From Desulfobacula sp. (GTDB lineage: Bacteria; Desulfobacterota; Desulfobacteria; Desulfobacterales; Desulfobacteraceae): a stretch of 64,000 nucleotides of DNA. Below are positions 16,601-23,934 of the stretch, piece after piece (the first letter of the stretch is position 1; each line of letters opens with the position of its first letter). Location of the stretch: NCBI RefSeq assembly GCF_030145145.1, contig NZ_JAQYWD010000023.1:1-64000 (forward strand). The letters are read 5' to 3'. Below the pieces are notes generated by a model. That model did no database searches. It saw only the letters and a list, made by a program, of their open reading frames with translations, and was not told where the DNA came from. Both the position numbers and the translations under genes were made by a program.

Positions 16601-17692
16601 ATATGGATCCAGAAGGGTGGCGGTCAGGGTTGATGTTCCCTTTCCATCACTGGCCACCGTGTCTTTGCTGGCCGATAGATCGATCTTGCTTGCGGCGGCA
16701 GCAACCACGGTACCATTAACCGTACCGGTTACACTGCCTGTAGTTGCCGTAATGGTGTGAGCACCGGCAGTTTCCAGGGTAACCGCCACCGTTTTCACAC
16801 CATTCTCACCAGCGGTAAATGCAGATGCTGCAGGTAATGTGGCTGAACTGTCTGTGGCGGTTATGGTAACCGTTCCATCGTGATTTGTGATTATATTTCC
16901 ACCGACATCTTTCGCCGTAACCGTAATATTATTGCTTGCACCCGCAGTAGAATCAAATGCGGTAAATGCCACATCATAGCTGGCCAGCGGTCCGGTTGTA
17001 GCAGTTGCCGTAAACACGGCATTGGGAAATCCTGCCAGGGACACGGTCATGGTTTGCGCCCCCACGGCAGGTCCAAGGGTCCATGTGGCCGTTGCCTTAC
17101 CATTTGCATCTGTGGCGGAAAAAGCGGTAATCGTTCCATCGCCCACAGCGGTCGGTGTTTGGCCAACAACTGCATCCCCCAGATCATCAACAACCGTCAC
17201 TTCCAGATCTTTTGCCAGCACAGTGCTGTAAACCTGGGATTGTGCATCACCATCTGTTTTTGTCATGTTGCGCTGGCTGGCGGTCAGCGTAAACAAAGGA
17301 ATCGCCTGAAAAGGTCCGGCATCCAGTGTGGCTGTTGCATCACCGAATTCAAAGGACTGGGTACCGGCGGTACCGGATGTCACCTCTATTTTTATAGTAT
17401 CTCCATCTGCCCATTGAGCAGTGAAGTTACCCATATTGATGTTGACGACACCCACACCCTCGGCATAGGCAATTTCACCAATATCAGCACCACTGTACGT
17501 CGCCACCTGGCCACTGTTATCAGTGACCTTGATAACCGTATCTGCTGCGGATGGAAAAGTCACTGTGTCTGATTTAACAATTGGCCATAACACTGTTTTG
17601 GCTGAATTCAATGCAAATGCAGTTCCCATTGCAAAATACAAGGATAGCAACAATATGAGCACTACCTGTATTTTCAACTGTTTAACGTTCAT
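13640..17692 (-). CDS. Large secreted protein with repeated Ig-like (Big_1/invasin-type) domains and a Cys-TM C-terminal tail
   Basis: A 1350-aa protein with signal peptide (about 1-27) and repeated Ig-like modules typical of intimin/invasin-type surface proteins, for example TASKNTVASDGKGTSTLTAT and TITATTGSVTGTV, each present twice or more. A carboxypeptidase-regulatory-like segment (VTDTDGFALNNAIVTITSP) follows near residue 1030. The last 45 residues contain NCFIGSL, a hydrophobic segment (MMAWISMMAILAAGMLIAV) and a basic RK end, which looks like a sorting/anchoring signal. GGAG lies upstream of the ATG. It is the last gene of the operon and is closed by a strong terminator. Probable role: surface adhesin or structural protein; the ligand is unknown. 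Confidence 0.7.
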   Translation of the reverse strand: MNVKQLKIQVVLILLLSLYFAMGTAFALNSAKTVLWPIVKSDTVTFPSAADTVIKVTDNSGQVATYSGADIGEIAYAEGVGVVNINMGNFTAQWADGDTIKIEVTSGTAGTQSFEFGDATATLDAGPFQAIPLFTLTASQRNMTKTDGDAQSQVYSTVLAKDLEVTVVDDLGDAVVGQTPTAVGDGTITAFSATDANGKATATWTLGPAVGAQTMTVSLAGFPNAVFTATATTGPLASYDVAFTAFDSTAGASNNITVTAKDVGGNIITNHDGTVTITATDSSATLPAASAFTAGENGVKTVAVTLETAGAHTITATTGSVTGTVNGTVVAAAASKIDLSASKDTVASDGKGTSTLTATLLDPYDNIVTAAAGNIDYTVSGAGVAYAAWTTMTKAIAAGKAAADFTTKAGTVPAPTTVSVVAGDGTLTSAPVTLNIVNFSISPAATDAGIGDTVNLTVVGAQGPVTWSITAGGDVGSLGTPTGTNDTDVVFTVAKSGTATIKASEGGIDATATITATGPLDSYTVVFDAFDPAAGAVNGITITAKDADGSTMLTHDGEVTITATDPNAVLPVPVAFGPGDAGVKKLNVTLTTAGAHKITATTGSVTGTVDGTVIAAAATKIDLTASKNTVASDGKGTSTLTATIVDTYDNVVTAAAGNIDYTVSGAGVAYAAWTTMTKAIAAGKAAADFTTKAGTVPAPTTVSVIAGDGTLTSAPVTLNIVNFSVSPAASNARIGDTITLTVEGAQGTVTWAVGGDAGVGSLGTPSGTNDSVAVFTVAAAGDATITVTEGTKTSTATIAAHDDVAITDLPTDTVTVDPGDASAEFAVTGGDGTYTWTYINPAGASVVDGALSTYTFTAPSTGNFAGDYTITVTDSISTNAESFKIYVPLVIEPDDTKISIMSDAAPFAFTITGAANAVPYTVTVDSLDDAETYTPVTALFNASNTAIYAFDPSDYTVTADTGDKDYSLEFEVQDLTDPPMVDITIVPVTQTTFAGIVTDTDGFALNNAIVTITSPAGFKGLTDTTGADGVFSFSQAVIENTKIVFKAEKDTYVTEDFTSDDLASDGSSQIQLSKSATSISGNVTNGVVSSVSLFDESGLAKGPIDSAANGDFKFDFATAPAPGDYTITASTATLYGATAITADSFPYTTVSVTMGTALAADEIPVSGGTKTVTVGTKTLELKILPSSGAGKVTGIAASDASALTVVTDSASPITSGIKWDLIGMTDEGCAVIEVPCSLDDAIAIDKGGKAVWYYNDGLAKWTEVPRADIQEINYNGVNSSVKAKICDWSANIVGIGNASAVLGTGGDSDNCFIGSLTSTGTGHHMMAWISMMAILAAGMLIAVNRKQHTN
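15537..16665. repeat. In-frame 852-bp duplication inside the Ig-like protein gene
   Basis: The stretch 15537-15813 recurs almost unchanged at 16389-16665, an offset of 852 bp (284 codons); similarity continues at a lower level on both sides. The near-identity at nucleotide level points to a recent duplication or ongoing gene conversion between modules. Confidence 0.8.
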
Positions 17693-17735
17693 TCATCAAT
17701 CTCCTTTTTCAAAAATAAATATAAAATAATATCAC

Positions 17736-19301
17736 CTAGGGTGTATAAGTTCCGTTGCCTGATAATTGAACGAAATAGCCTTGTGCACCAATATCCAGAC
17801 TAAAATCAAACAAACCCGTTCCATTAAACACAACATACGCCGTCCCGTATCTTTGATTGACCGCATCCCAACCAAATATCTGTGAAATGTCAAGGCCCGT
17901 ATCCGTATTAAGTTCTGAATCAAAATCGGCTGCCATTACCAGGGTATTCAATTTGCTGTAGGGTGCAGATAATAGATTGAGACCAGTGGCCACGGAGATG
18001 GAAACATACTCACTACCTTGAATATTTAATGTGCCGGCACCATCGGTTTGAACAAAATAAGACGCGCCTTCAACCAGTTGGAAATCAAACAATCCTGTCC
18101 CGTTGAAAACAACAAATGCTGTCTGATACCGCTGGTTTGCAGCGTCCCACCCAAAAATCTGGGATACAGACACACCTGGGTTTGCGCTCTCAATGGCCCC
18201 TCTCAAATCAGATGCCATGCTCAGCCCGGTTCCACTCAAAGAAAACGGAACAAGATTCAATCCGGCTTTGTATGAATGTGTTATCGTATATCCTAATTGT
18301 TCAACGGTGATGATGCCACTGTAAATGGGAGAAGCTCCGGCGGTTTCCGCTTTGACCTTAATCGTCCCGTCGGATACACCGGTGACAACAGCCGTATATG
18401 CGCCGGCTTCAACCGTAGCAGCCGCTGAAGGGGTAGTACCATCTGCTGCATCCACAATGGTCCAGGTGTAGGATTCAGCACCGGCACCGGCGATTTCAAA
18501 GGGTCGGGTATTGCCAATTCCCAGCGTCAGGTCCTCTGGCGGGTCCATGAATTTACCGGCGATAACCGTAAAGGTCACACTGGCGGCATCGGAAATATTA
18601 CCGGCGGCATCTTCAAACCAGGCATACAGGGTCTTGGACCCCGTCCCTGCCAAGGGATAGGTGAGTGTTTTTGTAGATGGATCTGTAAAATCATAGGCGG
18701 TTGCCGTGTTAAACGACCCAGACGTATTGACAAAAACGGCAGTGATATCGGACCAGTCCCCGGTTACCGCAATGGTGACCGGGCTGACAGATGTGGTGTC
18801 GGCCGTCTGGCCGTCAACCGTTTCATCAAGGGAGATGGTTGCACTGGGGGGAACATTGTCAAAGGTATAGGGCCCGGCAATGGTATCCTCACTCAAGGCG
18901 ATCCCGGGAGCAGCCGGCAAGGTACTGTAAACGGTCTTCACATGAAGATACCAGGCAAGCCCGTCACTGGTGCCGAACTGGGCATCTGCATCGGTTGAGA
19001 TCACAATTTTAGCGGTATGGGGAACACTGGTATCCCCTGCCCCCAGGTCATTGTCACTCAGGGCAAGCTTGGAATTGTTCCAGGTATACACATACCGTAA
19101 CAGATCATATCCGGTTGTATCTGCCGTTGTAGGCGTAATGACGGCATCAAGATTACCCTCCGGGATCAGTTGCGGGGTTTCACCCGTGCTGGCATCGTCT
19201 ATGGTGATAGACGGTTCGAATTGAGCGTACAATACACCGGGCATTAACATCAACACCAGTGTAAAAACAACAACTAGGTTTGAAATATTTTTTTTAATCA
19301 T
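17736..19301 (-). CDS. Secreted protein with Ig-like domains and two C-terminal GWD repeats
   Basis: A 521-aa protein with signal peptide (MIKKNISNLVVVFTLVLMLM..., cut near 26), Ig-like segments (about 140-335), and two tandem repeats of about 85 residues (about 345-430 and 435-521). Each repeat starts GLNL and contains SQIFGWDA-NQRY, VVFNGTGLFDF and YFVQ. I do not know a function for this repeat. It is the fifth gene of the minus-strand operon, 43 bp before the 1350-aa protein gene. It has no dockerin, cohesin or membrane tail, so it may be a freely secreted or partner protein. AGGA precedes the ATG by about 9 bases. Confidence 0.6.
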   Translation of the reverse strand: MIKKNISNLVVVFTLVLMLMPGVLYAQFEPSITIDDASTGETPQLIPEGNLDAVITPTTADTTGYDLLRYVYTWNNSKLALSDNDLGAGDTSVPHTAKIVISTDADAQFGTSDGLAWYLHVKTVYSTLPAAPGIALSEDTIAGPYTFDNVPPSATISLDETVDGQTADTTSVSPVTIAVTGDWSDITAVFVNTSGSFNTATAYDFTDPSTKTLTYPLAGTGSKTLYAWFEDAAGNISDAASVTFTVIAGKFMDPPEDLTLGIGNTRPFEIAGAGAESYTWTIVDAADGTTPSAAATVEAGAYTAVVTGVSDGTIKVKAETAGASPIYSGIITVEQLGYTITHSYKAGLNLVPFSLSGTGLSMASDLRGAIESANPGVSVSQIFGWDAANQRYQTAFVVFNGTGLFDFQLVEGASYFVQTDGAGTLNIQGSEYVSISVATGLNLLSAPYSKLNTLVMAADFDSELNTDTGLDISQIFGWDAVNQRYGTAYVVFNGTGLFDFSLDIGAQGYFVQLSGNGTYTP

Positions 19302-19390
19302 AATGATTTTCCTGAATGTGTTTCATTAATATTAATATCAAATTGAAAAACAAATCATAGTTTCAGTTGAATTACCTGCTTTTATGTGTG

Positions 19391-19423
19391 GTTTGACTGC
19401 GGTAACCCGTACCGCAGTCAAAC
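19391..19423 (-). other. Perfect 14-bp intercistronic hairpin
   Basis: GTTTGACTGCGGTA (19391-19404) and TACCGCAGTCAAAC (19410-19423) form a perfect stem with a 5-nt loop, 7 bp beyond the stop of the cohesin protein gene. No T-run follows on either strand, so it is more likely an mRNA-stabilising or processing element than a terminator. Confidence 0.65.
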
Positions 19424-19430
19424 GACTTGA

Positions 19431-22400
19431 TTAATTTTTGGTTAATGTAATGTCCACATTCGCTGTTGTAGTGTTAACCGTCGTGGCATCCGCATATACG
19501 CCGGATGCAGCACCGGAAACATAGTATTGCAACGGGAATGTTCCCATAAGATCCTGGGCAAACACTTTATAATCCACACCAGAGGTGATCTTAATGGTGT
19601 AGTTAAACGTTTTGCTGTCCCCGGAATCCGCGGCCTTTACCTCATGCACCAGATCTGTTGCCGGATCATATGCACCGGCAATAACGATGGCCGTGGCATC
19701 GGCTTGAGACAGGGTGATGGTTCCTGTAATGGTGGCAATGGTCGACACCGTCACTGCGTAATCGGTCTTGTCCGCAGTGATGGAAATGGGGCCTTCCAGA
19801 ATTTCAGGTTTCCCGTCTCCCGGCAGCACCAGGAGGGAATAGTCTGTGCCGTCGGTAACATGGGTGAAGGTAAACGTACCGGTGGCAGAGGTCTGAACCA
19901 CTTTCTGATACTTGGTGTTGCTGCTGAACAGCAGGGCATATGCACCGACCACCGGCGTGCCCGTGACATCTTCTTTGACCGTACCGCTGAATGTCCAGGC
20001 AGTGACCGGAATCGTCAACAGCATGTCATGGGGCAATGTTGAACCTGCAAGGCCGGTGGTCACCACTTCCGCCACGTAGGGCGCATAAAGGGTTCCTTTT
20101 GCGACCTTTATGATATGATCACTGCTGGGTTTAAGCCCCCTGAACTGGTATTTGCCCAGTTTATCGGTCTTTACGGATTTCACGTATCCATCACCGGCAA
20201 GGGTCACGGTGGCTCCTGCCACAATGCCATTGGCATCAGACACCTCACCGTCGATGATGGCACCCTTTGTCATCTGTATTGTGGTGGCAGTCAGATCCGC
20301 CAGCACGGTTTCTTCCTGGGATTTCGGAAAATAATCCTTGTGGGAGGCGATCAAGGTATACACCCCTGACGGGATATCTACCAAGGTATACGCCCCTGAA
20401 GCATTCGTGTAGCTGGCAGATCGTAATTTGCCGCCATTGGTTTTCACAATATCCACCCGGGCGCTGGCAACCGGTGTATCGACCACATCTGCATCCATGA
20501 CAAATCCGGTGATCTCATAATTCTGGTCCACGATGAAATCTGCCGCCGCAGTCGTGTCTTTGGCCAGTACCACGTTTTTCACAAACTGTCGTGCATACGG
20601 TGGTGGCGGCAGGAGTCCGACATTGTAAGTTCCCGGGGTCATTTTTTCAAACAGATAGGCACCGTCACTGCCCGTCCGGGTCACAAACGGCAGCGGGACA
20701 TTGGCGGTTGTGTAGAGGCTCACCAGATAATGGCCAAGGGGTATCCCCCCTTTATCCAGGGAACGATTCAGTGTCACATGTCCTGACACTTTGGCCGTAT
20801 CCAGAACGGGAATGGCCACCGGAATATCGATATCCGTGACACTTGCACCGGACACATCAACCCGGGTGGCGGATGCGCGCACGCTGACTGCGACTGGGCC
20901 TGCATCCCCCGTACTGTAATAATAAGTTTTGTTCTGATGTTTAAAGAAAACATAATAGTCATCAGACTTGGCCACGGGTATTTTAAATTTGCCGTCAGCA
21001 TCCGTCACTGCAGAACCGAATTTATAATTGGTAAAATTAAAGTTATTGGCACTGACGGTCACACCGTTCACGGGCGTATCATCCACTGTCACAGTACCGG
21101 AAATCGTCACCAGGTCACCGCAGTTAAAGGTAAAATCCTTACCGCCCGTATCCTGATCAGCCGTGACACTCACCGTTGTTGCACTGTCATAGTCTTCTGT
21201 ACTGTCATAATAGACCGGTCCGACACCATCTCCCACCATGGACAGGATATAATCCGTTCCGGGCAGCAGGTTGGTCACGGTATAGGCATCGGCTCCAGCA
21301 GCCCCGGTCACCATGACGGACTTCTGCAGTTTGGTTGTTTCTGAACGAACAAACACTTCAACAACCTGATCAGGACAAAGAGCATCAATTACGCCGGATA
21401 CACTTCCCAGAGCAAGCGTCCAGTTGTATGTCGCACCCTGCCCAGTGATATCAAAGGCTTCATTTCCGTAAACAGCCCATATGGTATAGGTGTTCACAGT
21501 TGGCAGCGGCGGGGTTACATAATTGCCGTTTGCATCCACAGAAGCGGTTCCGATGACGGTGCTGCCGTCCCTGATTTCAATTCTCAGGCCGGAGGGATTC
21601 CCGTTATTAATGGTCACTGTGCCGGATTTTGCTGCATATTTGGCAAGGGTTATGGGATCAACTGTTTTGTTTGCACCGGCCACAGCAAATTCCGTGGTAA
21701 CAAAGCGTTTCTGGTATCCGGGTGTTGTGGACATCACTTCAACTTTATAGGTTCCATTCGGTGCCTTGGCAAATTTATAGCTGCCTTCCGTCACCACCTG
21801 GGTTGCCACTTTGAACTCGCCAGTGGTCATGACCTGGATGAGATTGACAACCGCACCGTTTGCAGGCGCTGGCGGCGTGCTGCCCTCGTAGCCAACCGTC
21901 CCTGTCACATCATACCCACCGGTAACTGAAATCTGGCCGGGCACAAAGTCAACCGCATAGGTTTGTGCCGCAGTGGGCTCTGCAGCCGGATCAAGACCCG
22001 CTGCCACAGCCAGTTCGGTATATTCGGTATAGCCGGCATTGGCAGCCGTATCCGGCCCGATAATGGTTTTTTGAATCCCGATGCCATAGGTACCGCTCCC
22101 GATACCGGGTTTGACTTTAAATTTTGCTTTAAAAGCGACAAACGGATCACTGAAAAAATTAGCCGCTGCGGCAGCGACCATGACGATCCCATCAGCGGGC
22201 TTGTTATTGAATTGATAATACAGTGTATTGGCAATGGTTTCCGCTGTCGGCGGGTTATCCGGATCATAGGTTGAACCGTCATCAATGTCCATGCCGCCTT
22301 TTTCCAGTCCTTCAAAGGTAAAGACAGCCGGGTTATAATTCAGTGTAAACACCAGGCCGTTCACATCACTGCCACCTGCCAGGGTGATATCCAATGTGGC

Positions 22401-22547
22401 CGTTCTGGCAGCATCGTCTCCTGTATTGCTGACACTGGCATTGCTGCTGAGACTCAAGGTCTTGCCTGGCAGCAGTGCCGCATGACTGAAACTCATGGTC
22501 ATCAGCAATATTAAACAGATGATAAAAATTTGATTTAACTTCTTCAT
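19431..22547 (-). CDS. Secreted cohesin-domain protein with carboxypeptidase-regulatory-like repeats (scaffold-like)
   Basis: A 1038-aa protein with signal peptide (about 1-23). Residues about 24-205 fit a cohesin: NGLVFTLNYNPAVFTFEGLE, then AFKAKFKVKPGIGSGTYGIG and a closing FVPGQISV. The rest is a string of about eight domains of the carboxypeptidase-regulatory-like beta-sandwich type, recognisable by GTVTV/DANG-YV, DG-YLFEKMTPGTYNVGL and GLKP-type turns. Cohesins bind dockerins tightly in a calcium-dependent way. With only one cohesin at its N terminus this is not a multi-cohesin scaffoldin, but the stalk of repeats would hold a cohesin away from the cell. GAGGAA precedes the ATG. The start is 10 bp from the stop of the STN-domain gene. 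Confidence 0.7.
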   Translation of the reverse strand: MKKLNQIFIICLILLMTMSFSHAALLPGKTLSLSSNASVSNTGDDAARTATLDITLAGGSDVNGLVFTLNYNPAVFTFEGLEKGGMDIDDGSTYDPDNPPTAETIANTLYYQFNNKPADGIVMVAAAAANFFSDPFVAFKAKFKVKPGIGSGTYGIGIQKTIIGPDTAANAGYTEYTELAVAAGLDPAAEPTAAQTYAVDFVPGQISVTGGYDVTGTVGYEGSTPPAPANGAVVNLIQVMTTGEFKVATQVVTEGSYKFAKAPNGTYKVEVMSTTPGYQKRFVTTEFAVAGANKTVDPITLAKYAAKSGTVTINNGNPSGLRIEIRDGSTVIGTASVDANGNYVTPPLPTVNTYTIWAVYGNEAFDITGQGATYNWTLALGSVSGVIDALCPDQVVEVFVRSETTKLQKSVMVTGAAGADAYTVTNLLPGTDYILSMVGDGVGPVYYDSTEDYDSATTVSVTADQDTGGKDFTFNCGDLVTISGTVTVDDTPVNGVTVSANNFNFTNYKFGSAVTDADGKFKIPVAKSDDYYVFFKHQNKTYYYSTGDAGPVAVSVRASATRVDVSGASVTDIDIPVAIPVLDTAKVSGHVTLNRSLDKGGIPLGHYLVSLYTTANVPLPFVTRTGSDGAYLFEKMTPGTYNVGLLPPPPYARQFVKNVVLAKDTTAAADFIVDQNYEITGFVMDADVVDTPVASARVDIVKTNGGKLRSASYTNASGAYTLVDIPSGVYTLIASHKDYFPKSQEETVLADLTATTIQMTKGAIIDGEVSDANGIVAGATVTLAGDGYVKSVKTDKLGKYQFRGLKPSSDHIIKVAKGTLYAPYVAEVVTTGLAGSTLPHDMLLTIPVTAWTFSGTVKEDVTGTPVVGAYALLFSSNTKYQKVVQTSATGTFTFTHVTDGTDYSLLVLPGDGKPEILEGPISITADKTDYAVTVSTIATITGTITLSQADATAIVIAGAYDPATDLVHEVKAADSGDSKTFNYTIKITSGVDYKVFAQDLMGTFPLQYYVSGAASGVYADATTVNTTTANVDITLTKN

Positions 22548-22557
22548 TTAAAATTCC

Positions 22558-23328
22558 TCAATCTTGTTGTTGTTTATCCAGGGTTGCTTTGCTCTGGTTA
22601 AAATGTTCCACTCGATGCAGGTTTTCCAATAGGTTGATATGATGTTTCTGCAGCGCGTCAAATGCTTGATATTTATCGAGCAAAGCCATAGACAGGACAT
22701 TATTTTTCGTTTCATCCGGTTCATTGTTGAGTTGTTGTTTGAGCACCTGGATCGCTTCCCAGGCATCGGTCTCTTTTTGTTCAAATTCAAGTGCGGTTGG
22801 CACAAGCGAATCATACTCAACGGTGCGAACATATTCCCCGGGATTCAGGATGTCGGTGCTGTCCTTTTCATATCTTGTTTCCCTTTTTACAGCCGCCTCA
22901 GTCTCAGGAACACTGCTCTCAATGACCACATTCATGGGACCGGAAAAATTACCCTTGGGGTAGATTTTAACCGCGGTCACCCGGGTGATGCCCTGTTCCT
23001 CGTGATAGACCATGGCCACGCTGAACCCTTTCAAAATCCGGTTTAATGCTCTTTCCAGCGGAAGGTTGTTTACGTGGGCGCTGACATTTCCCGGGTCAAA
23101 TCCCTGGGCGATAAAAATAACCACCTGGGTTGCTTTTGCAATCTCTTCCAGCAGGGGAATGAGCGGTTCATTTTCGGCAAAAAGGGTCAGCCGGTCATTT
23201 GAGAAGGCAATCCTGCCGGCTGCACTGCACATCAGCGCGCCTGAAAAAAGGATGCCAGCAACGATCAGAGCAGAAAAAACGGCTCTGAACTGAATTCGAA
23301 ATAAAAGGGTCATATAGATATAACTCAT
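22558..23328 (-). CDS. Periplasmic STN (secretin/TonB short N-terminal) domain protein
   Basis: A 256-aa protein with an N-terminal signal/anchor segment (about 15-37). An STN/N0-like domain follows at about 40-105, with PLIPLLEEIAKATQVVIFI and NLPLERALNRILKGFSVAMV, the betaalphabeta pattern found at the periplasmic end of secretins and TonB receptors. The C-terminal 65 residues are helical and Gln-rich (coiled coil). There is no secretin pore domain. It could be a periplasmic adaptor, or a relative of FecR/TonB-type sensing proteins. It lies within the operon of secreted proteins, directly upstream of the cohesin protein gene. The first ATG is used; the ATG at codon 7 is possible. Confidence 0.65.
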   Translation of the reverse strand: MSYIYMTLLFRIQFRAVFSALIVAGILFSGALMCSAAGRIAFSNDRLTLFAENEPLIPLLEEIAKATQVVIFIAQGFDPGNVSAHVNNLPLERALNRILKGFSVAMVYHEEQGITRVTAVKIYPKGNFSGPMNVVIESSVPETEAAVKRETRYEKDSTDILNPGEYVRTVEYDSLVPTALEFEQKETDAWEAIQVLKQQLNNEPDETKNNVLSMALLDKYQAFDALQKHHINLLENLHRVEHFNQSKATLDKQQQD

Positions 23329-23364
23329 CCAACTATAAAAATAATGTCGTTCTAATCGTAAAAA

Positions 23365-23820
23365 TTACACGAATGTTGATGGGACAAACACATGTTCAGG
23401 AGGGGGGAGATCCGGTGGGAATGGATCGATTTTATAAACGTTTTTTTTATTGAACATCAGAACAAAAAAATCCGGATAGGCACTGAACATCAGCCGCATT
23501 CCGGGTACGGGAAAATCCGGAACGATTTCCGTTAAACTCACAGCTGATTTTTTATGGGTTTCATGGCGTTTTAATTGACCGGTGGCAATCTTCAATTCCT
23601 TGAAAATGGATTGCATGGACCGGTCCAGGTCTTTTGGGGATGATACCTGAAACACGTGTTTCTTGACCATGATGGCGGAAACAATCAGCCGTGTCAGGTC
23701 CGAGCGACCATTCATGGACAGATACCATGTACCGGTCACCGGCAGGTAGGCAACACTAAAACAGACCAGCATTGCTGCGGCGATCATGTGTTTTTTATTC
23801 AATATCAATGATTCTGCCAT
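23365..23820 (-). CDS. Unrecognised 151-aa membrane-anchored protein
   Basis: One N-terminal membrane segment (about residues 11-30, MIAAAMLVCFSVAYLPV), then a region of mixed helices (DLDRSMQSIFKELKIATGQL) and a proline-rich C terminus (FPPDLPPPEHVF). No family is recognised. It lies between the 1717-aa dockerin protein gene and the STN-domain gene and reads in the same direction, 36 bp before the latter. The arrangement (short membrane-anchored protein beside an STN protein) suggests the two act together in the envelope, but nothing in the sequence fixes a function. Confidence 0.5.
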   Translation of the reverse strand: MAESLILNKKHMIAAAMLVCFSVAYLPVTGTWYLSMNGRSDLTRLIVSAIMVKKHVFQVSSPKDLDRSMQSIFKELKIATGQLKRHETHKKSAVSLTEIVPDFPVPGMRLMFSAYPDFFVLMFNKKNVYKIDPFPPDLPPPEHVFVPSTFV

Positions 23821-23871
23821 CCCGATATTCTTTGTTCAGTCAATGGATCATGAATATCCTTATATTTAGCA

Positions 23872-23911
23872 TGCGGCCCTGTTTTAATGCAATGGAAAAA
23901 ACAGGGCCGCA
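23872..23911. other. Perfect 14-bp hairpin between the first two genes of the operon
   Basis: TGCGGCCCTGTTTT (23872-23885) pairs with AAAACAGGGCCGCA (23898-23911), loop 12 nt. A T-run (CATTTTTT) follows on the plus strand only, so as an intrinsic terminator it would act against antisense transcription. On the minus strand it could attenuate or stabilise the mRNA after the 1717-aa protein gene. Confidence 0.55.
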
Positions 23912-23934
23912 CATTTTTTGTCCAGACAAATTCC

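Noticed and set aside
15174-17572. Long open frames on the plus strand opposite the 1350-aa protein (179, 135, 140 and 230 codons)
   Set aside because: They are antisense to a clear signal-peptide-bearing protein with repeated Ig-like modules. They are rich in V/P/T from GC-biased third positions and have no family motif or RBS.
19431-22547. Calling the 1038-aa protein a cellulosome scaffoldin
   Set aside because: There is only one cohesin-like module, no carbohydrate-binding module and no cellulase nearby.
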